Origin: Chloroflexota bacterium
GTDB taxonomy: Bacteria > Chloroflexota > Anaerolineae > UBA4142
Reading direction: 5' to 3'
DNA length: 64,000 nt
NCBI GenBank assembly: GCA_016215025.1
Contig: JACRMI010000019.1
Span: 34,278 to 98,277 of the forward strand
In this document: in pieces, positions 43,941 to 53,372 of the stretch
Layout: every line of letters begins with the position of its first letter
Position numbering within the stretch: position 1 is the stretch's first letter
The notes under the pieces: generated by a model
The model's database searches: none
What the model was told of the DNA's origin: nothing
What the model saw: the letters and a program-made list of their open reading frames with translations, nothing else
Made by a program: the position numbers and the translations under genes

Positions 43941-45563
43941 GTGGATTCAATTTATCCTGTCTTTGAAAATAGCGCAAACAAAAATTCAAATCGCCCTTGC
44001 TTGATCTATCTTAGCAAGCAATACACGTACGCGCAATTGAAAGACGCGGTCGATAATACAGCGGCATCGTTGGTGACGCGCGGAATTAGCGCAGGCACTA
44101 AGGCGATTCTCTTTATGCCGAATCTGCCCCAGTGGATCATCGCGTGGCTCGCGCTGCAAAAGATCGGCGCGGTCGCGGTGCCGATTACGCCGTTCTACGC
44201 GCTCAACGATCTCAAGTACATTGCGAACGATAGCGGCGCAGAAGCGATTTTTTGTCTCGACACGAATTATGGCTATGTGGAGCGTGTTCTCTCCGAAACG
44301 CGATTGAAGCAAGTGATCGTCACGACGATGATACAAGTGCTGCCGATGTGGAAACAATTGCTCGGGCGTGCGCTGAACAAAGTGCCTGAAGGCAAGGTGC
44401 GTTTGGGAGGCAACGTCATCGCGTTCTCCGAACTCTGGAACGGTCAGAAAAATTCCACGCCGCTTCCTCACCCTTCATGCGACCTAGAGACCGCGGAGCT
44501 TTTGTACACCGGCGGCACGACGGGACATCCGAAAGGTGTGCCGATTTCGCATACCCTCTTTCTCGAAGCGATGCGCGAACAACGCAAAGCCCGCGAGTCG
44601 ATCAACCCTATTGGCGAAGATGTGATCGTCCAAGGTGCGCCGCTGTATCACATCCTGGGACAAGCGGTCGGGCTTGGCGCGCTCTTGCACGGCGATACCA
44701 TCATACTCCTGCCGCGCGTCAATCTCGATGCGACCTTCGATCACATCCAGCGTCATCGCGCCACAACCTTTTTCGGCGTGCCGACCATGTATCGCATGAT
44801 TCTGGAGCATGATCGCATCGATCAATATGATTTGAGTTCGCTCAAGTACTGCTTTTCTGGGGGCGATGTACTTCCCGCTCAAGTCGGACGACGTTGGCAA
44901 AAGAAATTCGGCAAGCCGATCTACCAAGGTTACGGTGCAACCGAAACGTGCGGGGGCATCTCACTCACGCCCGCAGTCGAATCGTTTCCAGAAGGAACGG
45001 CGGGCAAAGTCGTGGCATTCCAAAAAGTGAAACTCGTCAATCCCGACACACTCGAATCCGTTGCGGATGGCGAGTCAGGCGAATTGCTCGTCTCCTCCGA
45101 TCACATGGTATCGGCGTATTGGAACAAGCCAGAAGAGAGCGCGAAATGTTTCGTCAAGATCGACGGTCGCTTGTGGTATCGTACAGGGGATGTTTTGCAG
45201 ATCGATCAAGAGGGCTGGTTCTTTTTCCAAGATCGTTCCGTCGATGTCATCAAGCACAAGGGCTATCGCGTCGCTGCGTCGCGGGTTGAATCTGTGTTAC
45301 AAGAAAATCCTGCGGTCATTGCATCGTGCGTGGTGGGCATTCCTGATGAAACGGTGGGGGAGCGCATCAAAGCGTTCGTCGTTCTCAAGGAAGGCGTTAA
45401 AGGCGTGACTGCGTACGATCTTACGGCTTGGTGTCGCAGTCGTCTTGCCGCGTACGAGGTTCCGCATTACATTGAATTCCGCGACATGCTGCCGAAATCC
45501 AAAGTCGGCAAATTGTTGCGCCGCGAACTCCGCGCGGAAGAACGACGCAAGACAGAAAATTAA
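43941..45563 (+). CDS. AMP-dependent acyl-CoA ligase
   Basis: A 540-aa ANL-superfamily adenylating enzyme starting with GTG, six bases after GAGG. P-loop YTGGTTGHPKGVP lies at about 189-201, GYGATETCG at about 330, then WYRTGD and the hinge region FFQDRSVDVIKHKGYRV, with the catalytic Lys in KSKVGKLLRRELR. It resembles medium/long-chain fatty acyl-CoA ligases. Given the neighbours, an aryl or aryl-alkanoic acid is possible. It is preceded by a repeat and probably has its own transcript. Confidence 0.88.
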   Translation: MDSIYPVFENSANKNSNRPCLIYLSKQYTYAQLKDAVDNTAASLVTRGISAGTKAILFMPNLPQWIIAWLALQKIGAVAVPITPFYALNDLKYIANDSGAEAIFCLDTNYGYVERVLSETRLKQVIVTTMIQVLPMWKQLLGRALNKVPEGKVRLGGNVIAFSELWNGQKNSTPLPHPSCDLETAELLYTGGTTGHPKGVPISHTLFLEAMREQRKARESINPIGEDVIVQGAPLYHILGQAVGLGALLHGDTIILLPRVNLDATFDHIQRHRATTFFGVPTMYRMILEHDRIDQYDLSSLKYCFSGGDVLPAQVGRRWQKKFGKPIYQGYGATETCGGISLTPAVESFPEGTAGKVVAFQKVKLVNPDTLESVADGESGELLVSSDHMVSAYWNKPEESAKCFVKIDGRLWYRTGDVLQIDQEGWFFFQDRSVDVIKHKGYRVAASRVESVLQENPAVIASCVVGIPDETVGERIKAFVVLKEGVKGVTAYDLTAWCRSRLAAYEVPHYIEFRDMLPKSKVGKLLRRELRAEERRKTEN

Positions 45564-45564
45564 A

Positions 45565-45709
45565 TCGCCCACGAATCGCACGAATCAACACGAAAAAAAT
45601 CCCACTCATCGAAAGAAACACGGACATTATCGATTAATAATGTCCGTGTTTCTTTTCGTCGGTAGGAAAATTTTCTATTCGCGAGGATTCGCGCGATTCG
45701 TGGATGACT
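45565..45709. repeat. Palindromic gap between convergent genes
   Basis: CGCCCACGAATCGCACGAATC opens the gap and GATTCGCGCGATTCGTGGATGA closes it. Inside, CGAAAGAAACACGGACATTAT pairs with ATAATGTCCGTGTTTCTTTTCG, a ~20-bp perfect stem followed by TCGTCGG. It is a likely bidirectional terminator for the ligase and the minus-strand lipoprotein gene. Confidence 0.65.
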
Positions 45710-46660
45710 TTACGGATTTCCCTCGACGGCAACCTCGCCGCAATAGACTGGCGACAAATTCCCTTTTGCATCGCGATATTGCACGTGCAGTTTAAACGTA
45801 CTCCAATTGATCGGCGGCGTGTAGGTGTAAGTCTTCTCCGCAACAAATTTCTCCCACGACGCGTCGCTCATTTCCTCCGGCGTCAGACATCGACCAAATG
45901 GACTCTGCTTGATGCGCATCTCTATCACGTCTGCTTGCGGACTCGTTGCCTCGAACTTGACCTTGATGCTCAGTGCTGTCCCCGCTTTTCCGCCCATCGT
46001 GCTTTGCTCGCCCACTTGAATTTTTCCGCTGACTGGAAACGCCGCGCGCGCTTGCGCAATGATCGTTTGAATTGCAGGTGGCTGCGATGCAATCGGCGTC
46101 TTGTCGTCGATGACGCCGGTGATCGACATCCACGCGCTGCCAACGTCCAGCGCATTGAAACCGACGGGAATTATTTCGCCGCTTGCCGTGCGAAATTGCG
46201 TGGTGACGCCATAATCCTTCAGTCCGATCCAGCGTACGGCGACCTCAGAACGAATCTCATTCGCAAACGGTTTCCACTCATTGGGTAGTTGACACGTCTG
46301 CCCTACGTCGACGCAATAGCGCATCTCCGTGATGTTGTGATCGGTCCAACCGGTTTCATATCGATTCGTCGAGCCATCGCTGCGTAATTCTTCCACTCGC
46401 TTGTACGGTCGAAAGGCAACGCGGATGTTCGCGTTGATGCCAATACTGGTCGTGAGTGCAGTTGCGCCTTGCTCAGTGAAAATGGCAAGATTCACGCCAC
46501 GCCTAGTTTCGGTTGTCGAAACGACATAGCGTGTCGGTGTCGCGGGAATACTTGTGGGCGCGAGTGTGGGCGTTGTGGTTGGAATGAGTGTCGGCGTTGC
46601 CGTGGCGCATCCGCTTGCGATTAAGAGTAGCGCAAGCAAGCCGATCCATCGATTAAACAT
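45710..46660 (-). CDS. Lipoprotein of unknown function
   Basis: 316 aa from the ATG at 46660, with GGAG just upstream; the frame extends 22 codons into a repeat. The signal peptide has lipobox ASGC (C18) and a threonine/proline stalk (about 22-45). A ~260-residue domain follows with scattered cysteines (CVDVGQTC, GRCL, VYCG) and a strand-rich look. No family is recognised. Stalk and composition resemble the NBR1-Ig lipoprotein at 19.5 kb, but the globular part does not. Confidence 0.65.
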   Translation of the reverse strand: MFNRWIGLLALLLIASGCATATPTLIPTTTPTLAPTSIPATPTRYVVSTTETRRGVNLAIFTEQGATALTTSIGINANIRVAFRPYKRVEELRSDGSTNRYETGWTDHNITEMRYCVDVGQTCQLPNEWKPFANEIRSEVAVRWIGLKDYGVTTQFRTASGEIIPVGFNALDVGSAWMSITGVIDDKTPIASQPPAIQTIIAQARAAFPVSGKIQVGEQSTMGGKAGTALSIKVKFEATSPQADVIEMRIKQSPFGRCLTPEEMSDASWEKFVAEKTYTYTPPINWSTFKLHVQYRDAKGNLSPVYCGEVAVEGNP

Positions 46661-46671
46661 ATTTCTCCAAA

Positions 46672-46855
46672 TGTCATTGCTCAAGTTGTCATTGCGAGGA
46701 GCGACTCGTACAAGTGTCGTAGTCAATGATTTCCGAGCGACGAAGCAATCTCAGTCCAAGTTGGAGATTGCTTGCTTCGGCTTCGCTCAGCACCGGCACG
46801 CGATTCGTTTGACGATATATGCCGCGCTTTTGTTACGTGCCTCCTCACAATGACA
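46672..46855. repeat. Dispersed palindromic repeat, copy 4 (GTCATTGCGAGGAGCGA variant)
   Basis: TTGTCATTGCGAGGAGCGAC at the left, GAGCGACGAAGCAATCTC / GAGATTGCTTGCTTCGGC in the middle and TGCCTCCTCACAATGACA at the right. The rest of the gap to 46951 holds a short GTGGATTTATTTCGCGGC phrase and no gene. Confidence 0.7.
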
Positions 46856-46951
46856 GGCAGTGTGGATTTATTTCGCGGCTTTCGTGCCGTTTCGCGCGCT
46901 TTCGTGATCACAAATGCAAAATGGGTGACTCAACTGAGCCACCCATAGGCA

Positions 46952-48514
46952 CTAACTTTTTGATGCTTCTGCTTGGCGCAAGCGAAAGCGTTGAATTTTG
47001 CCGGTCGCCGTTTTGGGCAACTCGTTCACAAATTCCAGCCAGCGCGGATATTTGTACGGTGCGATTTTATCCTTCACAAACACTTTTAGTTCCGATTCCA
47101 ACTCCGGCGTTGGCACAACGCCTTGCTTGAGGACGACGTACGCTTTCGGTTTGATCAACTCATCCTTGTCCATCAAGCCGATGACGGCGCATTCCAAAAC
47201 GGATGGATGCGAAATCAACGTCGCTTCGACTTCGACGGGGCTGACCCAGATGCCGCCGACTTTGAGCATGTCGTCGGAGCGACCTTGATACCAAAAGTAT
47301 CCGTCGTTATCGATCATGTACTTGTCGCCGGTGCGAATCCATTCGCCGACGATGGTTTCTTTCGTGCGACTGTGTTTGTTCCAATAGTACGCGCACGTCG
47401 AATCGCCACGAATGAGTAGGTTACCCACTTCGCCTTGCGGCAACGCTTGATCGTTTTCATCGGCGACGCGCGCTTCGTAACCTGGGACAAGTTTGCCCGA
47501 CGAACCCGCGCGTGCTTCCTTCGCTCGATTCGAAATAAAGATGTGCAAGATCTCGGTCGATCCAATGCCGTCGAGAATCTCGACTTCCCATTTGCTGAGC
47601 CATTTGTCGTAGAGCGCTTTGGGCAACGCTTCGCCTGCGCTGACGCACAATCGCACCGAACTCAAATTGTACGCCGCCGTGTCTTCGACAGCGAGCAAGC
47701 CGGCGTATGCCGTTGGCACGCAGAAGAAGAGCGTTGGTTTGAATTTGGTCACCACTTCGTAAATCGGTTTGGGTTCTGGACGATTGGGATACAAGATCGT
47801 CGTACCGCCAACGTAAAAAGGGAAATACAATCCGTTGCCGAGACCGTAGGCAAAAAATAATTTCGCGACGGAAAAAGTGCGGTCGTTCTCGTTAATGTTC
47901 AACACGCCGCGCGCATAATTTTCGGCGCAGTAAACCATGTCATGTTGAAGATGCACTGCGCCTTTTGGAAATCCCGTCGTGCCGGAACTGTAGAGCCAGA
48001 AACACGCGTCGTCGCGCAAGGTGTCGGCAGGCGTCAGTTGATCGGACTCGTTTTTGATCCAGTCGGCATAGTTGAGCGTGCCTTCGGGATTTTTGCCGAC
48101 GACGATTACGTGCTTGAGCCATTTCAGTTTGGCGCGAATCGGCTCGATGTTTGCCCACAGTGGTTCGCTAACGATGAGGGCGACGGCGCGCGAATCGTTG
48201 ATCAAATACTCGTAATCGGGTGACCGCAAAAGTGTGTTCGTTGGAATGGGCACTGCGCCCATGCGAATTGCGCCGAAGAAACTCGCCACGAATTCCGGCG
48301 AATCGAGCAAGAGCAGCATGACGCGTTGCTCCATCTGCACGCCCAGCTTGACGAGCGCGTTGCCCGTACGATTGACCATCGCGGCGACATCGTTGTAGGT
48401 CAGCGCTTGATCGCCGTACAAAATCGCCGCTTTGGTTCCACGACCTGCTTCCAGATTGGCATCGATGAACGTCGTCGATGCATTGTAACGGTCCGGTAGA
48501 TTTGGGACAGCCAT
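46952..48514 (-). CDS. Benzoate-CoA ligase family protein
   Basis: 520 aa from the ATG at 48514, five bases after AAGGAG; the frame extends eight codons. It belongs to the benzoate-CoA ligase branch of ANL enzymes: P-loop LYSSGTTGFPKGAVHLQHD (about 174-190), DGIGSTEILHIFISN, YFWYQGRSDDMLKVGGIWVSPVEVE and catalytic Lys in KTATGKIQRFRLR. It converts benzoate (or a hydroxybenzoate) to the CoA ester. It is the last gene of a minus-strand run and 42 bases downstream of the amidohydrolase. Confidence 0.88.
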   Translation of the reverse strand: MAVPNLPDRYNASTTFIDANLEAGRGTKAAILYGDQALTYNDVAAMVNRTGNALVKLGVQMEQRVMLLLLDSPEFVASFFGAIRMGAVPIPTNTLLRSPDYEYLINDSRAVALIVSEPLWANIEPIRAKLKWLKHVIVVGKNPEGTLNYADWIKNESDQLTPADTLRDDACFWLYSSGTTGFPKGAVHLQHDMVYCAENYARGVLNINENDRTFSVAKLFFAYGLGNGLYFPFYVGGTTILYPNRPEPKPIYEVVTKFKPTLFFCVPTAYAGLLAVEDTAAYNLSSVRLCVSAGEALPKALYDKWLSKWEVEILDGIGSTEILHIFISNRAKEARAGSSGKLVPGYEARVADENDQALPQGEVGNLLIRGDSTCAYYWNKHSRTKETIVGEWIRTGDKYMIDNDGYFWYQGRSDDMLKVGGIWVSPVEVEATLISHPSVLECAVIGLMDKDELIKPKAYVVLKQGVVPTPELESELKVFVKDKIAPYKYPRWLEFVNELPKTATGKIQRFRLRQAEASKS

Positions 48515-48556
48515 TGTCTCCTTCCTTTCATTGGGCAAATTCGCGAAGCGTTTGCC

Positions 48557-49408
48557 CTACGGAAATAGTTTTAGCGCATTCTCACGCAGAATCTTTCGTT
48601 TCACATCATCGGATAACGGTAACGCTTGAAATTTGTCAATGTTCGCGCCAATTTCTTTGACCAGGGGACCGGGCCAATCGGAGCCGAACATGACTCGATC
48701 AGAGATTTCGTCGAGGCGCGGAAAATATTCGAGCAGGTTTTGCGGCGGGATGCCGGAGATATCGAGAAAAACATTCTTGCTGCGACGCAAGAGGAACCAC
48801 GCTTGCTCCATCCACAGTGGGCGACCACCGTGCGCCAAAATGATTTTCAGTTTCGGAAAGTCAACCAACAGATCGTCGATAAAGATCGGTTCGGCGTACT
48901 TGTTGCGCGCGTGGGGAAAGATCGATGTGCCGGTGTGGAACATGATGGGCAGTCCCAGTTCTTGCGCGCGTTCGTAAATCTGCGCTTGCTGCGGCAAGTC
49001 ATCACGATATTGATTTGGATAAAGATGTTGATGCGGTGGATGCACCTTCAACATGCGAATACCCAAATCGGCGATGCGATTTGTTTCGGCGGCGCAATCC
49101 GCCGTGAGCCGCGGATGCACCGAGCCGCACGGAATCAACCGGTCGGGCGCGTAACGCGCATAGCGTGCGACCCAGTCGTTCGTTTCCGCCGTAAAGCCCA
49201 TTGCATCGGGACTGACATAGTTGATGAGCACCGCTTTTTCGACGCCCGCCCGATCGAGGTAATTTAAAAATTTGGCGGGATCGGCAATGGTTTGCTTGAC
49301 CTCTTCAAAGTTCGCATGGTGCGCGCCGAATTTTTTCAGTGTTTCGGGGTTGAGCATTTCGAGCGGCTGAACGTGGATGTGAACATCGATGGCACGATAA
49401 TCGGGCAT
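48557..49408 (-). CDS. Amidohydrolase family protein (amidohydrolase 2 / ACMSD-like)
   Basis: 283 aa from the ATG at 49408 (MPDYRAIDVHIHV). A TIM-barrel metal hydrolase with DxHxH at residues 8-12, a metal His in ILAHGGRPLW and a late Asp in MFGSDWPGP. Such proteins include decarboxylases of aromatic or dicarboxylic acids (ACMSD, gamma-resorcylate type) and lactonase-like hydrolases. Position next to benzoate-CoA ligase suggests an aromatic-pathway substrate. The ribosome site (GGAG) lies inside the preceding small gene. Confidence 0.82.
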   Translation of the reverse strand: MPDYRAIDVHIHVQPLEMLNPETLKKFGAHHANFEEVKQTIADPAKFLNYLDRAGVEKAVLINYVSPDAMGFTAETNDWVARYARYAPDRLIPCGSVHPRLTADCAAETNRIADLGIRMLKVHPPHQHLYPNQYRDDLPQQAQIYERAQELGLPIMFHTGTSIFPHARNKYAEPIFIDDLLVDFPKLKIILAHGGRPLWMEQAWFLLRRSKNVFLDISGIPPQNLLEYFPRLDEISDRVMFGSDWPGPLVKEIGANIDKFQALPLSDDVKRKILRENALKLFP

Positions 49409-49409
49409 T

Positions 49410-49715
49410 TTACACAACTCCAAAGAGGATTACCAAAAATACGGCGGCAAGCGAGACGATGACAAACAAGAGTGCCCAACTCATCCAGCGCGGATAACCT
49501 TTCACCGCGATTGCTGCAAGTATATGCAGAATTGGTAATCCGACAAAATAGCGCACCCCCGGATGAGCAACTGTAAAGAACACAAATGGAATAGACAGAA
49601 TCGCACTCGCGACCAGAAACCATCGCTGCGCGCGCCACACGCCGACGACGGCAATCAGCGTAGAGAGTGCGAGCGATGCCCAAAATGCGAATGCAAAGAT
49701 TTGTCCGATGTCCAT
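49410..49715 (-). CDS. Small polytopic membrane protein, 101 aa
   Basis: Three or four hydrophobic helices (about residues 5-27, 32-50, 54-70 and 79-100) and few charged residues. No family is recognised. It ends one base before the amidohydrolase start, and that gene's ribosome site lies within it, so the two are probably co-translated. There is no ribosome site of its own. A dispersed repeat lies just upstream. Confidence 0.6.
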   Translation of the reverse strand: MDIGQIFAFAFWASLALSTLIAVVGVWRAQRWFLVASAILSIPFVFFTVAHPGVRYFVGLPILHILAAIAVKGYPRWMSWALLFVIVSLAAVFLVILFGVV

Positions 49716-49732
49716 TTGGAATTTTCCATGCT

Positions 49733-49800
49733 GTCATTGCGAGGAGCGATGTCAGAAAGTGTCGTTTGTAAAAAATCAACGGAGCGACGAAGCAATGACA
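49733..49800. repeat. Dispersed palindromic repeat, copy 5
   Basis: TGTCATTGCGAGGAGCGATG on the left and GGAGCGACGAAGCAATGACA on the right. It fills the gap between the small membrane protein gene and the aldehyde dehydrogenase gene. Confidence 0.7.
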
Positions 49801-49810
49801 TATGCATGAA

Positions 49811-51247
49811 TCAACTTGTCGCGATGACGACGCCTTTGGTTTCAAGATAATATTCGAGCGCTTCGGGTCCGTGCTCGCGACCGATGCCGCTCATCTTGGT
49901 TCCGCCGAATGGCATTTCGTCGTAGCCGACGTGCAACGAGTTGACCCAGACATTGCCCGCTTGCAAATTCTCGGCGGCGTAGCGCGCTTTGCTGAGATCG
50001 CGCGTGATGATGCTCGCACCCAAACCCCAGATCGATCCATTCGCCATTTCGATGGCGTGATCCAAATCTTTGACGCGCCAAATCGGCAGTGCCGGACCGA
50101 ACACTTCTTCGGTGACCATCTTGGAATCGAGCGGCACATCAGCGAGCAACGTTGGACTGATGAAATAACCCTTGTCGTACTCTGCGCCTTGCGGTCGAGT
50201 GTTGCCTGTCAAAACACGCGCGCCTTTGTTCACGGCATCGGCAATTTGGTTTTCGACTTCTTCGCGCTGAACGGCGGTGTGCAGCGGTCCCATGAATACA
50301 TCCTCGCGCGTCCCGTTGCCAACTTTCATTTTCTGCACGCGCGCAACAAGCTTAGTCACAAATTCGTCGTAGATTGAATCGAACACGTAGAGGCGTTTCA
50401 CCGCGAGACACGCCTGACCGCAGTTGAAGAATCGTCCGACCCAGGCGGCGAATTCCGCGCGTTTTAAATCGGCGTCATCGCAAATGATGAGCGGATCGCT
50501 GCCACCGAGTTCAAGCGTGATACGCTTCATGCCGCGCCCAGCGATTTCGGCGACGCGCTGACCGGTATCGCTTTGCCCGGTGAAAGCGACGCGTCGCACC
50601 TTTGGATTCGAAATCAATTCTTCGCCGACGGCTCCGCCAGGTCCGGTGACGATATTCAAAACGCCCGGTGGCAATCCCGCCGCATTCAACAGTTCGATAA
50701 TGCGCGTGGCGGTAAGTGGTGTTGTGCTAGCGGGTTTGTGGATGACGGTATTGCCTGCGACGAGGGCGGGCCCAATCTTCGTGCCCATCAATGTGATCGG
50801 AAAATTCCACGGCGAGATGGCGGCGCACACGCCCATTGGCTGCTTGAGCACCATGCCGTACATTGTCGTATCGGGCAGGGGAACGTAGGAACCGCGATAC
50901 GTGGGACCGAGCCGCGCGTAAAACGTCATGCCGTGTAAGAAATGTTCGATTTCCGTTTCGGCTTGCTTGACGGGCTTGCCTTGCTCGGCGCACAATAATT
51001 TTCCCAGGTCGTGAATGTTCGCGCGCACCGATTCGATGCCCTTGAACAAAATGTCGCAGCGTTCGGCGATGCTGGTGTTGCGCCATTTCTTGAACGCATC
51101 GTCGGCGGCGTCAATCGCGCGCTTGGCGTCCTCGCGATTGCCTTTTTGCACGACATCGACGAGTTCATTCGTCGCGGGGTTACAGATTTCGTAGGTTTGA
51201 TTGCTAACCGATTCGACGGACTCGCCGCCGATAAACATTTTTGCCAT
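49811..51247 (-). CDS. NAD(P)-dependent aldehyde dehydrogenase (copy 1)
   Basis: A 478-aa aldehyde dehydrogenase with SPWNFP (145-150), a cofactor-loop KPAS (171-174), catalytic Glu in LELGGSDP (E247) and catalytic Cys in FNCGQACLAVKR (C280). It resembles succinate-semialdehyde and aromatic-aldehyde dehydrogenases of the AldA/GabD group. The substrate cannot be settled. The neighbourhood suggests an aromatic aldehyde (benzaldehyde or vanillin type) or a ring-cleavage semialdehyde. AAGGAGA precedes the ATG, 11 bases after the paralogous gene. Confidence 0.88.
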   Translation of the reverse strand: MAKMFIGGESVESVSNQTYEICNPATNELVDVVQKGNREDAKRAIDAADDAFKKWRNTSIAERCDILFKGIESVRANIHDLGKLLCAEQGKPVKQAETEIEHFLHGMTFYARLGPTYRGSYVPLPDTTMYGMVLKQPMGVCAAISPWNFPITLMGTKIGPALVAGNTVIHKPASTTPLTATRIIELLNAAGLPPGVLNIVTGPGGAVGEELISNPKVRRVAFTGQSDTGQRVAEIAGRGMKRITLELGGSDPLIICDDADLKRAEFAAWVGRFFNCGQACLAVKRLYVFDSIYDEFVTKLVARVQKMKVGNGTREDVFMGPLHTAVQREEVENQIADAVNKGARVLTGNTRPQGAEYDKGYFISPTLLADVPLDSKMVTEEVFGPALPIWRVKDLDHAIEMANGSIWGLGASIITRDLSKARYAAENLQAGNVWVNSLHVGYDEMPFGGTKMSGIGREHGPEALEYYLETKGVVIATS

Positions 51248-51258
51248 GATGATTCTCC

Positions 51259-52692
51259 TTATGCAGTTCCAATGACGACTGCTTTTGTCTCGCTGTAATA
51301 ATCGAGTGCTTCGCTGCCGTGTTCTTTGCCGACGCCGCTTTGCTTGAATCCGCCGAACGGCAACTCGTCATAGATGATTGCCTGTGAATTGATCCACGTA
51401 TAACCCGCTTCGAGTTGTTCTGCCGCGCGATTCGCTTTGTTGATGTCGCGCGTCCACACCGATGAGCCGAGTCCGTAGATCGAATCATTCGCCCTCGCAA
51501 TCGCTTCGTCCATATCGCGCACGCGCCACACCGGCAGCGCGGGACCGAAGACTTCTTCTTGCGCGACACGCGATTTGGGATCGACATCGGCGATCAATGT
51601 CGGCAAGAAATAATTCCCCTTGGCGAATTCATCGCCCTCAGGTCGCGTGCCGCCGACCAAAACTTTTCCTCCGTGTTGGACGGCATCCGCTACTTGCTCT
51701 TCGATCTCTTGACGTTGACTCGCCGTATGCATCGGACCTAGCATCGAACCTTTTGTTAGACCATCGCCAACGCGCAATTTTTTCACCTTGCCCGCCAGCT
51801 TGTCGAGAAATTCTTCATAGACTTGATCAAACACGTACACGCGTTTGATCGCCAGACACGCCTGACCGCAATTGTAATAGCGTCCCACGGACGCGGCGCT
51901 CACGGCTTCGTCGATGTTCGCGTCGTCGGCGACGATCATGGGATCGCTGCCGCCCAATTCGAGTGTGACGCGTTTGATCGTTTGCGATGCGACCTCCATC
52001 ACATGCCGACCCGTTTCCGTCGCGCCGGTGAATCCGATCTTGCGAATCTTGGGATGCGACAAAATTGCGTCGCCGACCTTGCCTCCCGGCCCCGTGACGA
52101 TGTTCAACACGCCGGGTGGCAATACCTCGTTCAGAATTTGAATCACGCGAATGTCGGTGAGTGGTGTTGTGCTAGCGGGCTTGACGATGACGGCATTGCC
52201 CGCGACGAGTGCGGGACCAATTTTGTTGCCCATCAACGAGACTGGGAAATTCCATGGCACAATCGATGCGACCACACCAATCGGTCGCTTTAGAATAATT
52301 CCGTACTTGCCTTCGTCGAGATTGGGCACATAGCCGCCGCGCAAATTTTTCCCCAGCCCGGCGTAATGTTCCAGCGTGTGCACGAATCGCTTAATCTCTA
52401 GATGCGATTCTCTGATCGTCTTGCCCTGCTCCATCGTGAGAATGCGGGCGAGTTCATCTTCGTGTTCGCGAATTTTCTTCGCGCCCTCGCCGACAAGTTC
52501 GCCGCGCTTTGCGCCCGGCGTCGCCCACCATTTTGGAAACGCGCGGTCCGCCGCATCCACTGCGCAATCGACATCGCGCGCGTCGCCTTTGGGCGCGGTG
52601 TCAACGATGTCACCGTTAGCTGGGTTGTAAACGGGGTATTCTTCTTTCGTGAGCGAGTCGATTGGCTCGCCGTTGATGATCATTTTTGCCAT
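51259..52692 (-). CDS. NAD(P)-dependent aldehyde dehydrogenase (copy 2)
   Basis: A 477-aa paralogue of the gene at 49811-51247. The same N-terminus (MAKMxIxGE), VPWNFP (145-150), E246 in LELGGSDP and C279 in YNCGQACLAIKR are present, and gaps between the two proteins are few. The pair probably arose by local duplication and may split oxidation of two related aldehydes. No other enzyme lies between them. The operon neighbour upstream is DUF2461. Confidence 0.88.
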   Translation of the reverse strand: MAKMIINGEPIDSLTKEEYPVYNPANGDIVDTAPKGDARDVDCAVDAADRAFPKWWATPGAKRGELVGEGAKKIREHEDELARILTMEQGKTIRESHLEIKRFVHTLEHYAGLGKNLRGGYVPNLDEGKYGIILKRPIGVVASIVPWNFPVSLMGNKIGPALVAGNAVIVKPASTTPLTDIRVIQILNEVLPPGVLNIVTGPGGKVGDAILSHPKIRKIGFTGATETGRHVMEVASQTIKRVTLELGGSDPMIVADDANIDEAVSAASVGRYYNCGQACLAIKRVYVFDQVYEEFLDKLAGKVKKLRVGDGLTKGSMLGPMHTASQRQEIEEQVADAVQHGGKVLVGGTRPEGDEFAKGNYFLPTLIADVDPKSRVAQEEVFGPALPVWRVRDMDEAIARANDSIYGLGSSVWTRDINKANRAAEQLEAGYTWINSQAIIYDELPFGGFKQSGVGKEHGSEALDYYSETKAVVIGTA

Positions 52693-52703
52693 GTGTGACT
52701 CTC

Positions 52704-53372
52704 TTATCGAGTGACTGAGTTTAGATGATCGATGAATGGCTTGAGCGCCTTGAACGTTTGAATGGTGTTCGGAAGAAAATCGGCGGACAAGACTTGTTTA
52801 TCCGTGAGACGATGCATCGCCACGACTTCTTTGAGCTTGAGCCATTCGATAGCAGGATGATCGCGGGCAAAACCTTGCGGCGCGGTCTTTAGTTTTTCGC
52901 CTTCGATTTTACCAAACGCTTGCACGAACTCTTTGCGTCCAACGATTTTCTCGAACTTTTTCGCGTCACGATCTATCGCTTGTCGAAATTTGTTGAGTGG
53001 CTCTGATTCTGGCATATGCATGCCGCCCGCGAGAAAGCTCTCGTCGTGCGGCGCGAGGTTGATGTAATAGCCCAGTAATCCCGATTTTCGTCCGCCGCGC
53101 ATAATGTGCGCCCCCATATTGGTTTTATACGGCGACTTGTCTTTCGAAAATCGAATGTCGCGATTGATGCGAAAGGTGCAGGATGCCGCCGCGAGGTCGC
53201 CGAAATTTTCGATTGGGCGAAAGTCGGCGATAAAGCAATCCACAAAGTTCTCGAAATTGGTTTTGGCTCGCAGATACTCGCTGCGATGCGCATCAAACCA
53301 TGCCTTGTTATTATGCGATTCGAGTTGAGCTAGGAATGTCAGGGTCGGTTTCAAATCAAACGAGTTCTTCAT
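52704..53372 (-). CDS. DUF2461 family protein
   Basis: A 222-aa protein with the DUF2461 pattern: FLAQLESHNNKAWFDAHRSEY near the N-terminus, FRINRDIRFSKDKSPYKTNMGAHI in the middle and YYINLAPHDESFLAGGMHMPE. The family is widespread but has no known function. Its ATG overlaps the stop of the MBL-fold gene by four bases (ATGA), so it is probably translated with it. Confidence 0.88.
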   Translation of the reverse strand: MKNSFDLKPTLTFLAQLESHNNKAWFDAHRSEYLRAKTNFENFVDCFIADFRPIENFGDLAAASCTFRINRDIRFSKDKSPYKTNMGAHIMRGGRKSGLLGYYINLAPHDESFLAGGMHMPESEPLNKFRQAIDRDAKKFEKIVGRKEFVQAFGKIEGEKLKTAPQGFARDHPAIEWLKLKEVVAMHRLTDKQVLSADFLPNTIQTFKALKPFIDHLNSVTR

